Source: a virus
Length of the DNA: 29,194 nt
Strand: one strand, 5' to 3'
IMG/VR virus record: IMGVR_UViG_3300046751_000216
Span: 1-29,194 of that record
Below are positions 18,512 to 27,577 of this stretch, in pieces (position 1 is the first letter of the stretch; every line of letters starts with the position of its first letter). The notes under the pieces are model-generated. The model saw nothing but the letters and a program-made list of their open reading frames with translations, had not been told where the DNA came from and ran no database searches. The translations under genes were made by a program, and so were the position numbers.

Positions 18512-19414
18512 CTATGCGTCATCTGTCAAATAGGTCATAGACCATATTGACTGGCTGTTTAAATTAGAGTGTGAGGATGATACAACATTGGTAACTCCAA
18601 GAGCATAAGGGTAGTTACAATGAACTTGCTTTGTATTATAAACTCCAATCCCTTGAAAGGGATACCCATATCCGCTACCGTCCCAGCCATTTAATGCAGC
18701 AAAATATCCGCAATTCGCAATCGGATAGTAGCCTGTTAAGTTAGCTACTGTAAAAGGAAGCCCAGAAAAACTAAGTTGCCCAGTACCACTTGAGCCATTA
18801 GTGTAAGAAAAAGAACTAGCTGGGGTTTGGTAATGCCACTGAACATTAACTACATTACCAACTCTTTGATACCATCCAAGTTGAACTGCTGGTGTTCCTG
18901 TATGAATAGTAGCGTTTGTATCAGTAGCTGATTGGTCTGATAAAATTGGTGTCCATGTACCAGTTCTATAAAAAGCGTTGCTATTTAAATCAGTCATCTT
19001 AAAGTTACTGCTAGAAACATCTAGCGTACTATTAACATCTAATGTGCCAGATGTCGTTAATGTCCCAGTAACAGCAATGTTTGTGTCTAACTTTGCACTT
19101 GTAACAGCACCACTAGCCAACTTTGCGCTAGTAACAGAACCATCAGGCGGCACTACAGTCTGCAATGCCAGAGAGTTATACACCACATAGATATCGTCAG
19201 AAGCAACTACATCGCCTGTTAGCGTTACAGCTGTATCAGCCACAGTGTACGCAGTAGTAGGCTCTTGTTTTACATTGTTGATATAGAGGTCAATATCTTC
19301 TTCTTTGCTAACAGCATGAGTAAGCGTAAGAGTATCGCCAGTTGCCCCTGTCAAGTCTTGCTTGGTAGGACGCTGGACAAAGCCCTCTGCTTGTTGATTA
19401 CCAATGTAACCCAT
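18512..19414 (-). CDS. Tail fibre protein, adaptor plus variable tip
   Basis: A 300-aa protein. The adaptor (MGYIGNQQAEGFVQRPTKQD ... DIDLYINNVKQEP) is followed by two copies of the short repeat (VTSAKLASGAVTSAKLDTNI), a TLTTSGTLDVNSTLDVSS stalk and a beta-rich tip from ~150 to 300 (GTWTPILSD ... GWYQRVGNVVNVQWHY). The tip pattern 'GTWTP ... G.Y...G..V.....' is typical of phage receptor-binding tips. It is paralogous to the 290-aa fibre in the first half only. AGGGAGG precedes the ATG. Confidence 0.75.
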   Translation of the reverse strand: MGYIGNQQAEGFVQRPTKQDLTGATGDTLTLTHAVSKEEDIDLYINNVKQEPTTAYTVADTAVTLTGDVVASDDIYVVYNSLALQTVVPPDGSVTSAKLASGAVTSAKLDTNIAVTGTLTTSGTLDVNSTLDVSSSNFKMTDLNSNAFYRTGTWTPILSDQSATDTNATIHTGTPAVQLGWYQRVGNVVNVQWHYQTPASSFSYTNGSSGTGQLSFSGLPFTVANLTGYYPIANCGYFAALNGWDGSGYGYPFQGIGVYNTKQVHCNYPYALGVTNVVSSSHSNLNSQSIWSMTYLTDDA

Positions 19415-19425
19415 AGTCAGCCTCC

Positions 19426-19761
19426 CTAGATAGAAATGTCATCAACAGCAGATACCCAAACATCTAGTGAGCTTGCAGTGTCTGATTTTACCCAGAGCCT
19501 GTCACCTGATTGGACTACTACTTTTGCACCACCATCAAGTACCTGTAGCGCACCGCCAGCGGCAATAGGCGCACCCTTGATTAGATAGATGTCGTTAGTG
19601 CCATCATTGATGTAGCAGTCTACATTGATAGCGTTGCTTGTTATGTTAGTCATGTGGATACCTACAATCGTATCGTAGCTATCAAAGTCAGCCCCATCAG
19701 GAATATCTGCGGCTGATGTGCCTACAGCGTTGAGGCTGTAACGTCTAAAATTCTGTGCCAT
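19426..19761 (-). CDS. Small beta-rich virion protein in fibre cluster
   Basis: A 111-aa protein: NFRRYSLNAVGTSAADIP, DSYDTIVGIHMTNITSNAIN, a short loop, and GDRLWVKSDTASSLDVWVSA. This pattern is known to me from many phages as a small structural protein that often sits near fibres. Similarity in style to the 103-aa protein at 13439-13750 is limited to the beta-strand and Trp pattern. AAGGAT lies before the ATG. It may be an adaptor that joins the fibre anchor to the adhesins. Confidence 0.7.
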   Translation of the reverse strand: MAQNFRRYSLNAVGTSAADIPDGADFDSYDTIVGIHMTNITSNAINVDCYINDGTNDIYLIKGAPIAAGGALQVLDGGAKVVVQSGDRLWVKSDTASSLDVWVSAVDDISI

Positions 19762-19770
19762 AATATATCC

Positions 19771-21036
19771 TTATAAAGCGATTGACATAGCGATTGCAAA
19801 ACCAGAAGTAGTACCAGCTTCAATAGCTGTCCATTGTACGTCTGTTGTATTATAAACTTTTAATTTTTTTGCGGATGTATCGTAAAACAACGCACCATCT
19901 ATTAACGGATTACCGTCATTGTCTAGTGAAGGCTCTGCTGATTTGTGGCCTAAATACGTGTCATCGAAACTGTCTAAAGTACTAGATGCTTGTTCTGCAT
20001 AATACTTTGCAGAATGAAATGTGCCATCAACAGTATTGCTACCACTTACATAGCTAGCCCAATCTTTAGCAGAACCACCACCAGATAAACCACGTCTTTG
20101 TGTACCAATAGCATACTCTTTAGCAGAGTACTCAGTACCATCTACTGTAGCTGTAGTCTTAGTAGACCACTCTTCTGATGCACCTGCACCTGATTGGTTA
20201 GTAACACCTGTACCACCTGTAGCCCATGCCTTAGATGAGTAGCCTGTACTGTCTACAATACCATTAGTCTTCTCTGCCCAATCTTCTGCAAGTGTCTCAG
20301 ACGTTGCTGCATTAGTTGCAGAGGTAGCAGCATTAGTTTCGCTAGTAGCCGCATTAGTAGCAGAAGTAGAGGCGTTACCTGCCTGTGTCGTAGCTGTAGT
20401 TGCGCTTGTGGCTGCACTAGTTGCAGAGTTAGACGCATTGGTAGCCTGTGTGGTAGCTGTTGAAGCACTGTTAGATGCACTCGTAGCTGACGTTGCAGCA
20501 TTGCTCTCGCTAGTGGCGGCATTAGAAGCAGATGTGGCAGCAGCAGATGCTGAGTTAGCAGCAGCCGTTGCACTTGCAGCAGCAGCACTTGCTGAACCTG
20601 CTACATTGTCTACGTATGCCTTAGTTGCACCATCGGTACTAGCTGTAGGCGTACCTACGTTTTTAATAATCTTACTCTGTGCATCCCACTTATCGTCAGC
20701 ATCTAGAGTAATACCATCGTTAGCTTTGTCTACAGCTTCCTGTGCAGCATGGAAGGTCTGGATGTTAGAGTTATCCAAATCTTCCTCAGTTAGTACTGAG
20801 CCAGATGCAAAGTCTACTGAACGTGCTGTAAGGTCTGTGGTTCTCCGCACCTGCACAAGCGTACCTGAAGCAGGGGCAGAGGTTAATTGAACACTAGCAG
20901 CAGAAGGAAAAGTTAGGCCAGATTCAGCCACACCGTCTACTGTTACACTAATCTCAGACTGAGCAGTGTAGTCAAAGGGAATAGCGAAAGTGTCAGTCGC
21001 ATTATCCCCTGTATAGTTTTGATATGAAAAAGCCAT
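19771..21036 (-). CDS. Tail fibre anchor protein, T7 gp17 N-terminal type
   Basis: A 421-aa protein. Residues 1-145 are the T7 gp17 N-terminal tail-attachment domain (YTGDNATDTFAIPFDY, ISVTVDG, LTSAPASGTLVQVRRTTDL, VLTEEDLDNSNIQTFHAAQE, KIIKNVGTP). Residues ~146-252 are an Ala/Ser/Thr/Asn low-complexity stalk with repeats such as SATNAATSETNAA. The remainder carries three 'W...YS.AK.YA' repeats and a final LFYDTSAKKLKVYN segment common at fibre ends. It lacks a large C-terminal receptor-binding domain, so the adhesins made downstream probably supply binding. A candidate phage promoter lies just upstream. Confidence 0.85.
   Translation of the reverse strand: MAFSYQNYTGDNATDTFAIPFDYTAQSEISVTVDGVAESGLTFPSAASVQLTSAPASGTLVQVRRTTDLTARSVDFASGSVLTEEDLDNSNIQTFHAAQEAVDKANDGITLDADDKWDAQSKIIKNVGTPTASTDGATKAYVDNVAGSASAAAASATAAANSASAAATSASNAATSESNAATSATSASNSASTATTQATNASNSATSAATSATTATTQAGNASTSATNAATSETNAATSATNAATSETLAEDWAEKTNGIVDSTGYSSKAWATGGTGVTNQSGAGASEEWSTKTTATVDGTEYSAKEYAIGTQRRGLSGGGSAKDWASYVSGSNTVDGTFHSAKYYAEQASSTLDSFDDTYLGHKSAEPSLDNDGNPLIDGALFYDTSAKKLKVYNTTDVQWTAIEAGTTSGFAIAMSIAL
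20280..20600 (-). repeat. Ala/Ser/Thr codon repeat of the fibre stalk
   Basis: About 320 bp of degenerate GCN/ACN/TCN repeats inside the fibre gene, giving the SATNAAT-type stalk. The shared base pattern keeps long open frames on the plus strand and in the other minus frame; these are shadows. Repeats like this recombine and can change stalk length. Confidence 0.75.
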
Positions 21037-21053
21037 TGCTTATCCTTCTGTGT

Positions 21054-21078
21054 TTAGTCAATGATGTAACTTTAGGTT
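21054..21078 (-). promoter_or_regulatory. Candidate phage RNA polymerase promoter (copy C, before tail fibre)
   Basis: The minus strand reads CCTAAAGTTACATCAT at 21061-21076, right after the stop of the gp16-like gene and 25 nt before the fibre start; 22 of 25 bases equal copy A. T7 promoter phi17 occupies the same place. Confidence 0.6.
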
Positions 21079-24000
21079 AGTCTGCTCCATACTTAGCAGA
21101 TAAGTAATTTAAGCTTTGATTGATACCATAAAATTTAGCCATAGGTATAGCGTTCTTAAATGTTCTCAGTTCTGTTTCAGAAAATTTACCATCTGAAATA
21201 TCATCACCTAGTCCTAAAAAAGCCTGAAAAATGTTATAAGCTGGTGGTGTAAAGCCATTACTTGTTCCTGTAGCAGTTCCTGTTACCATTTGAAAAGCTA
21301 GTGCAAATATAGATGCAGCACCTACTTGACTTATAGCACCCATAGTAAACCTGTCCCAAGCCATCTGTCTCTTAATATATTCGTCAGCATCACTACGTCC
21401 AGCAGCATTTAACTGTACTCTAGTAGTGTATAGTAAACTACCCCATAGCATAGAAGCAGTCATTAACTTTGTTATGGCTACAGCTTCTCCTGTCATAGCT
21501 CTTCTTCCTAGACGTGCTGTCTGTTGTTCAAGAGCAGCTAAAGGAAACGAAAGAAACTGTCCAAATATCTGACCAACAGTGGAACGTAACACATAGTTCA
21601 TAGAGCCTATATTTACTTCCTGTACATTCTGAGTAGTTTCTCTTAACAAAGACATAGACCAAGCTTCAGCAGCTTCTTTGTCTGTCCACTGGTCTACATT
21701 CATATAGTCTAATTCACCATCTGGACGTAGCTTTGCTCCTGTTTGTGGGTCATTTATAGCATTAAATATACGTCTTTGCATAACAGGGTTTATGCCCTGT
21801 TGTAGCATCTTAGTTTCACTGAAAGGTGCTTTACCTTTCCTAGCTGAATCAAACCATTGTTGAGTATAGTTAAACATTGTTAAGCGTCTATTAAATGCTG
21901 TAACAGGCAGAAGACCACTACCTAATGATACTGCTTTTGAAATTTTGCCTAATGTTTCATCTACTTTAGTAGTTCTAAAAATACTAGGTTCTAAGGCAGA
22001 CTCAGCGTCAAAACGAGTAGCACGATTAACAGAAGCTGTAAGGATTTCTTCTCCTTTACCACCTGTAATAAACACTAACTCTCGCATAGCTTTAGAATCT
22101 AGTTGACCGTCTGATGCTCTTTTGTAAAACTCTCTTAGTCTTGACATGCTTTTAAAGTTAGTCTTAAGTGAGTATTCTAATAAAGAGTTTGTTACTTCCA
22201 TCAAAGCGGATAGACCAGCCATTGGCATCATTGCAGCATAAGTAAACTGTTTAGCTCTTCGTACTGCTAATTTTACTGATTCAGGTGAAGTATCTTTAGC
22301 ACCTAATCTACCTGTCATACCATCATACATAAACTGCATGGCTTTTAATTCTTCAGTAGTATTTGTGTAACCTTTTTCAGCAGCATGGTCTGTGACTTTT
22401 TTAACTACATCATCCCAAGAAGAGCCTACAACATTTGTGTCAATACCTACTTTTGCTAGTCCGTAAGCTCCAGCCATTTGAAAATTGTAAGCGTTTTGTA
22501 TAGTTTGAATATTGTTTTCTAGTAGGTCAGTAAACCGTAATGTTTGAATATTGCCGTTTACATCTACTGCATCAATAGTAGCCATCTCATTTAGAATAAC
22601 ACGAGGCTGTGTACGTTTGTGCTTTCTTACTGTAGCATCTTTACTTAAGAAATATACAGCATCGTTAATTTGGTCACTATTAATGCCAGCAGTAAGCATG
22701 GCTTGTTCTAACTCTTCAACATCAAAGGGTCTGCTAAGTACCACACCACCTGAAGCGTAAGGTCTACTTAAAACAGTCTTAGTATAACCTGAAGCCATAG
22801 CGTCAATGTAGTTTTTAACATCTTCTGGTGAAGCTTCTTTACCTGTTCTTTTAAGTATGCTCTCTGCTATCTCTGTAGCTATGTCAGGTTGTGCCTCTAT
22901 TATAGCTTTTCTAACTAAAGAAGATACTATAGTAAGACTTTCTTCCATACCAAACCTACGTCTAACTGCATCAATACCTTCATCAGAAAACAAACGAGCC
23001 AGATAAGTACTTGGGTCAATCCTTCCTTTTGTCAATAGTTCTTCAGTAAAGCCAGCAGCATTAGCCTTAATGTTGTCTTCTAAGAAACGTCTATTAGCTG
23101 TAATAATTTTATCAGCTACTTCTCGTACCTCAGGCGCAACAGTTCTATCGTTTGCTCTGATAGCCATAGTTACAGCTTCATCAAAGTCTTCTTGCTTTCC
23201 ACCTGTTCTTTTTTTCCAAGCTGCAAATGGTTTCTGATAAGCTGTTTCAAACTCTAAAATACCCTGTCCCTCTCGTTGCATCTTATACTCAGTAGCAGCA
23301 GGGGCAACAGGGGGAACAACACCTGTTTCAGGGTCAGGTGAATGTCCTCTACTAGTTAATCCTAGTTTATCTGTAAAGTACCTAGTAAAGGCATTGTCTG
23401 ATTTCATACCTTTTGATTGAGAAGAAAACCAACTACGTACAGCAGTAAACATGTCATCTTGTTGAGGAGCAGCAGCCGCAGCTTGAGCTTCAGTTACGTT
23501 AGTAATAGGAGAGTTTAAATCTATATCATCAGATAACATTCGAGAAGCTTCTGCCTCTTCTAACGCTCTCTGTGCTGTTACAGGACTGTCCACACTATCT
23601 AAAAAAGCTAACTCATTAGATGTTAAAGGTGTACCTGATTCGTACTGTTTAAGTAGGTTCTGGTACTCTTTCTTTTTACGCATTGCTGTAGACACACTAC
23701 TAATACTACCACTAAGAATAGTAGAGGCAGCCATAGCAATGGCTACATCTCCACCTGTGATGTCATACTTATCTGTAGCTCTAATACCTTCAAAGATACC
23801 AGCTTCAGCAGCACCTACACCAGCACCTATCTTAAATGCTCTACTTACGTTATAAGCTTTTTTACCCAAAGCTATACCGCCAACCTGAGGTGCTATAGTA
23901 GTGGTAACACCAATAGCAGCAAGCTCTGGTAAATCTGTCAAAGCTGCCACAACTGTAGCAAAAGTACCTTTACCGCCAGCACTAGCAAGAAGTTCTCTAT

Positions 24001-24397
24001 TTGATTGAGTTTTTTTATAATCTTCTGCTAGTGCTTGGGCGTTTGAAAGGCTACTATTTATGGCTGTGTCTGTTACTTCTTGTATTGCTCTTGTGTCAGT
24101 TAAACCTTCTGTAAGGCTCTCCATTAACTCAGGTGTCATCTCTTTAACTGGTTCGTATGAATTATTTGTCATACGATTAGCTATAGATGCTACACTATTT
24201 AGTATGCTGTTTTCTTTAGCAGCAACACCGTACAAGAAGTTAAAGCTGTGGTCAGGAGCATTACGCTCTCTAGCAAGCTCTAGTTCTCTAAGTTCATCTC
24301 CTGTTATGTATTCTACAACAGGTCTAGGAACTTCTGTAGATATGTCAAAGCTGTCAAACAACTTATCCATAGGGTTTAGAACTTCATTCTCAGCCAT
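21077..24397 (-). CDS. Internal virion protein D, T7 gp16-like
   Basis: An 1106-aa protein in the gp16 position. The N-terminal part has Gly/Ala-rich hydrophobic helices (IGVTTTIAPQVGGIALG; DVAIAMAASTILSGSI). The C-terminal third shows the pattern typical of gp16 relatives: REFYKRASDGQL, TQNVQEVNIGSMNYVLRS, QIFGQFLSFPLAALEQQ and PPAYNIFQAFLGLGDD. T7 gp16 is ejected at infection and forms the channel for DNA entry; it also starts with a lytic transglycosylase domain of about 150 residues. I see no such domain here, and the protein is about 210 aa shorter than T7 gp16. GAGGAAACTT precedes the ATG. Confidence 0.85.
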   Translation of the reverse strand: MAENEVLNPMDKLFDSFDISTEVPRPVVEYITGDELRELELARERNAPDHSFNFLYGVAAKENSILNSVASIANRMTNNSYEPVKEMTPELMESLTEGLTDTRAIQEVTDTAINSSLSNAQALAEDYKKTQSNRELLASAGGKGTFATVVAALTDLPELAAIGVTTTIAPQVGGIALGKKAYNVSRAFKIGAGVGAAEAGIFEGIRATDKYDITGGDVAIAMAASTILSGSISSVSTAMRKKKEYQNLLKQYESGTPLTSNELAFLDSVDSPVTAQRALEEAEASRMLSDDIDLNSPITNVTEAQAAAAAPQQDDMFTAVRSWFSSQSKGMKSDNAFTRYFTDKLGLTSRGHSPDPETGVVPPVAPAATEYKMQREGQGILEFETAYQKPFAAWKKRTGGKQEDFDEAVTMAIRANDRTVAPEVREVADKIITANRRFLEDNIKANAAGFTEELLTKGRIDPSTYLARLFSDEGIDAVRRRFGMEESLTIVSSLVRKAIIEAQPDIATEIAESILKRTGKEASPEDVKNYIDAMASGYTKTVLSRPYASGGVVLSRPFDVEELEQAMLTAGINSDQINDAVYFLSKDATVRKHKRTQPRVILNEMATIDAVDVNGNIQTLRFTDLLENNIQTIQNAYNFQMAGAYGLAKVGIDTNVVGSSWDDVVKKVTDHAAEKGYTNTTEELKAMQFMYDGMTGRLGAKDTSPESVKLAVRRAKQFTYAAMMPMAGLSALMEVTNSLLEYSLKTNFKSMSRLREFYKRASDGQLDSKAMRELVFITGGKGEEILTASVNRATRFDAESALEPSIFRTTKVDETLGKISKAVSLGSGLLPVTAFNRRLTMFNYTQQWFDSARKGKAPFSETKMLQQGINPVMQRRIFNAINDPQTGAKLRPDGELDYMNVDQWTDKEAAEAWSMSLLRETTQNVQEVNIGSMNYVLRSTVGQIFGQFLSFPLAALEQQTARLGRRAMTGEAVAITKLMTASMLWGSLLYTTRVQLNAAGRSDADEYIKRQMAWDRFTMGAISQVGAASIFALAFQMVTGTATGTSNGFTPPAYNIFQAFLGLGDDISDGKFSETELRTFKNAIPMAKFYGINQSLNYLSAKYGAD

Positions 24398-24409
24398 AAG
24401 TTTCCTCGT

Positions 24410-27400
24410 TTATTTGGTTTCTTTTACTATTTGTAACAATGCAAGAACAGCGTGAGCTATCTCACCTTGCTCATTAACAGTAATACCTCTTTCAGTTAGT
24501 TTCTTACTGTATAGTCCAGCTTCCTCAAGTCCTAGTTGTTTAGCCACGTTAGGGTCTAAATCTTTAAGAGCTTTAGTTGCTTTGCTAATAGCTTTCTTAT
24601 CAGAAAGGACTTTTCTTTGTTCAGATACTAACTCATCAAACCTGTCAGGTGATACTTTATCTTCTATAAATCTAGTAACATCAATAAAATCAGTCACACC
24701 CATAGCTTCTAAAGCTTCCCTAACAACAGGTATCTGTACATCTTCTCTGATAGCAGAAGCCTCAGGTGGTAGGGACGCAAGATAAGCTTCTCTATCTGCT
24801 ATAGCTTGTGCCTCTTGTTCCTGTCTTCTTCTCTCACCTTGTTCTTTAGCTTGTTGGAAACGTGCCAAACTTTCTGTGCTAGATATATCTATAAACACTC
24901 CCTGACCAGCAGCTAACGCTTGAGCTTGTTGCAACACTAGCTTCTCTTCAGGTGTAACACCAGCAGCAAAAGATAACTTATCCTGTGTTTCTGTTAAGAT
25001 ACGTGCCTTAACTGTCTCAAGAGGTAAAGTCAATAGCTCAGAATAAGAAAAACTTAGGATAGGATTTCTGTCACCGTTCTCGTTAGTAATAACTAACTGT
25101 GCCATGTTTGCATTTGAAGGGTGGCCTAGTACTACTAAGTCAGCGTCTTCACCTGCAATTTCTGTCATGTAGTCTGGAAAACCTTGTATGTCGTGAATAG
25201 CTGTTAGTAAGCTAGACATACGTGCAGGTGCGTCAGCTAACCTACGAGTATCGGTGTTTCTTTTAAATATAGCGGTCTTAGTACCGTTATACCCTTCAGC
25301 TATATAGAAGTCATTAACAGCATGTTCAATCACACTAGGAAGTGCTTGTTCCTTAGTTTTACCTAGTACCTCTACTTCTGTTTTTAACAAAGCTTCCATG
25401 TATAAACGTAAATCAGGCGTGTTCATAACATCTTCAAAAGCTGTTTGGTTAGGTAGTATTGCCCTTTTTAAAGTGACAGCCTCTGTTATATCTTCATCTG
25501 CAAGAGAAATACCTGCACTAGAGTACAGAGGCTTTTGTAAAAGCTTTACTGCTTTAGCTAGTGGCATATCCATATCTCTGACTAAAGTAGATAAATGACC
25601 TAACCTAATGTTCATGTCACTAGTAGGAGAAAAAGCTACATTAGTATAACCAGCACTATAGTCGTTCATAGTTTCATACATAGTAAGTGCTTGCTGTACT
25701 AACTGTAAGTCATCTTCATCTAGTTCTTCACCAGCAGTAGATGTTAAAGCTTGTGTTACTACAGTGTTAGTAAGTACTCTTTCTACCTCTGCTGGTAGTA
25801 CCTGACGAGATAGATAAAAATCTTTTATCTTTCTATCAGCGTGAGTTTTTACAGTCTCTGCAATAGCAGCAGTTCTCTTTTGTTCTACATCTTCTTCAAG
25901 ACCTTCAGGAATATCACCAACTACATCTAATACATCGTCATACTCTTTATTAACACGTTCTAATTGTACAGCTAGTTCTTGTTTAGCTTGTGCTTCAAAT
26001 GCAGCTTGTATTTCTGGTTCAGATATAGAATAGCTTTTACCTGATTCAGGGTCAACATAATTAAGGTCTGTTAATAGTGTAGCATCTCTAAACCCAGTAT
26101 TTCTAAATTTAGTTAGTCTTTCGTTTAGAAAAGCTTTCTTATTAATCTCAATGTTCTGAGCAGCAAACTGTTTGTTATGTTTTTCTAACTCGTCTACTAT
26201 CTTCTGAGTTTCGTCAGTGTACTGTGATTTGTTTAACGCTCCAGTTTCTTTTAACCACTCATAAAATGGTGTATTAGTACCGTACAACTCTGTTAGTTCT
26301 ATCTGCTGTCTAAAAGCTTCTTCTGTTACTTCAGCTTCTGTAAGGCCAGAGTTAGCAACCATATCGTCTAGTAAAGCTACACCATTAGCAATACGTTCTT
26401 GTTCAGAAACTGCTGTGTTGAATAGACCACGATTAAGAACATTAGTCATATTAGTATCAAGAGTATCAGTTCTGTTTTGTTTCATTACCTCTGGTAATAC
26501 TTCTTTAGTAGAAAACGATTGAGCCGAAATGCTAAACTCATTTACACCTTGAGCAACAATAGGACTATTTTTACCATACTGTTTTTCTAAAGTTTGCTTA
26601 AACTCTTCCCTAAGTTTTTCAATTTCTTGTTGCCATTTTGAAGGATTAGCTAAGTAAGTAGGTGTGTTACCTTTCCACATAGCTGTCAGCATGTCTATTT
26701 GACTAGTAACACCAGAAGATATAAAAGCATCTTGTCTTGCAACAGTAGCTTGTTTAACAGCAAGCTCTTTGTTTGCTTGAGATTGTTCAATAGCGTCCCA
26801 AGCTTTAATGTTTTTCTTTACAGTGTGTCTCTTGTTTTCAACCAACCATTCAGAACGCCAAGATTTACCATTTATAATACCATTATCGTCAGTAGAAGTA
26901 GCCCAAGCTAGTTCTTGTGCAAGAATAAGGTCATTAATTTTATCTTTAGGAATATTAGGATATAAATCCATAAAGGCTTGTACAAGAAATTTACCTTCTT
27001 GAAAAGAATTAGGAGTAGGATTTTCAGCCAACATATTAAGTTGAGGTGCTAAATCATTATTAATAGTTTCTGATACATCGTAGTCAAATTTTTCAGGTAT
27101 GTACACCTCGCTAAAAAACTTGTACTCTACCGCTTCCATATCCTTTTTAATAAGATTAATAACAGCAGGGTTAGTACCGCTTTTCTGTAATTCTTCATAA
27201 TATGAAGCGTAGTTAGCCTGTCTATGTTGAGAAACAGCTTCCTTCCCCATTTTTAAATAATCATCAGAATGTTTTAAATAGTCATCTTGACCTAACAATC
27301 TTAAATTATTCACAGCAGTTCTAGCTTGAAAAGCTTGTTTATCTATTACACCATTTACTACTGCTTCTGCTAGTGCATTATTTCTAGCTTGTTCTTCTTT

Positions 27401-27568
27401 TACTTTAGATTCTATAAAAGGGTTAATAGCATCTACAAAAGATTCTAAAGGAGAAGGAGTATCTAACTCAGAAGGCGGTCTAACATACGTTTCTACTACA
27501 GACGCTACAGGTCTTACAGCAGAAACTGAGGTATCTAAATCAGCTACCTGTACTCTTTTTCTAGCCAT
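24410..27568 (-). CDS. Internal virion protein C, T7 gp15-like
   Basis: A 1052-aa, largely helical, charged protein (T7 gp15 is 747 aa) placed between the gp14- and gp16-like genes, which is the main basis for the name. Long amphipathic helices are frequent (DDYLKMGKEAVSQHRQANYA; EKLREEFKQTLEKQYG; QAKEQGERRRQEQEAQAIAD). No membrane span and no peptidoglycan-hydrolase motif is seen. In T7, gp14, gp15 and gp16 form the inner core and leave the head first to build the DNA conduit. AAGGAT lies upstream of the ATG. Confidence 0.8.
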   Translation of the reverse strand: MARKRVQVADLDTSVSAVRPVASVVETYVRPPSELDTPSPLESFVDAINPFIESKVKEEQARNNALAEAVVNGVIDKQAFQARTAVNNLRLLGQDDYLKHSDDYLKMGKEAVSQHRQANYASYYEELQKSGTNPAVINLIKKDMEAVEYKFFSEVYIPEKFDYDVSETINNDLAPQLNMLAENPTPNSFQEGKFLVQAFMDLYPNIPKDKINDLILAQELAWATSTDDNGIINGKSWRSEWLVENKRHTVKKNIKAWDAIEQSQANKELAVKQATVARQDAFISSGVTSQIDMLTAMWKGNTPTYLANPSKWQQEIEKLREEFKQTLEKQYGKNSPIVAQGVNEFSISAQSFSTKEVLPEVMKQNRTDTLDTNMTNVLNRGLFNTAVSEQERIANGVALLDDMVANSGLTEAEVTEEAFRQQIELTELYGTNTPFYEWLKETGALNKSQYTDETQKIVDELEKHNKQFAAQNIEINKKAFLNERLTKFRNTGFRDATLLTDLNYVDPESGKSYSISEPEIQAAFEAQAKQELAVQLERVNKEYDDVLDVVGDIPEGLEEDVEQKRTAAIAETVKTHADRKIKDFYLSRQVLPAEVERVLTNTVVTQALTSTAGEELDEDDLQLVQQALTMYETMNDYSAGYTNVAFSPTSDMNIRLGHLSTLVRDMDMPLAKAVKLLQKPLYSSAGISLADEDITEAVTLKRAILPNQTAFEDVMNTPDLRLYMEALLKTEVEVLGKTKEQALPSVIEHAVNDFYIAEGYNGTKTAIFKRNTDTRRLADAPARMSSLLTAIHDIQGFPDYMTEIAGEDADLVVLGHPSNANMAQLVITNENGDRNPILSFSYSELLTLPLETVKARILTETQDKLSFAAGVTPEEKLVLQQAQALAAGQGVFIDISSTESLARFQQAKEQGERRRQEQEAQAIADREAYLASLPPEASAIREDVQIPVVREALEAMGVTDFIDVTRFIEDKVSPDRFDELVSEQRKVLSDKKAISKATKALKDLDPNVAKQLGLEEAGLYSKKLTERGITVNEQGEIAHAVLALLQIVKETK

Positions 27569-27577
27569 GTTAAATCC

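Noticed and set aside
20408-20890. A 160-aa Ala-rich plus-strand ORF
   Set aside because: It is the antisense of the fibre stalk repeat (GCN/ACN codons keep other frames open); it has no ribosome site and lies on the non-coding strand.
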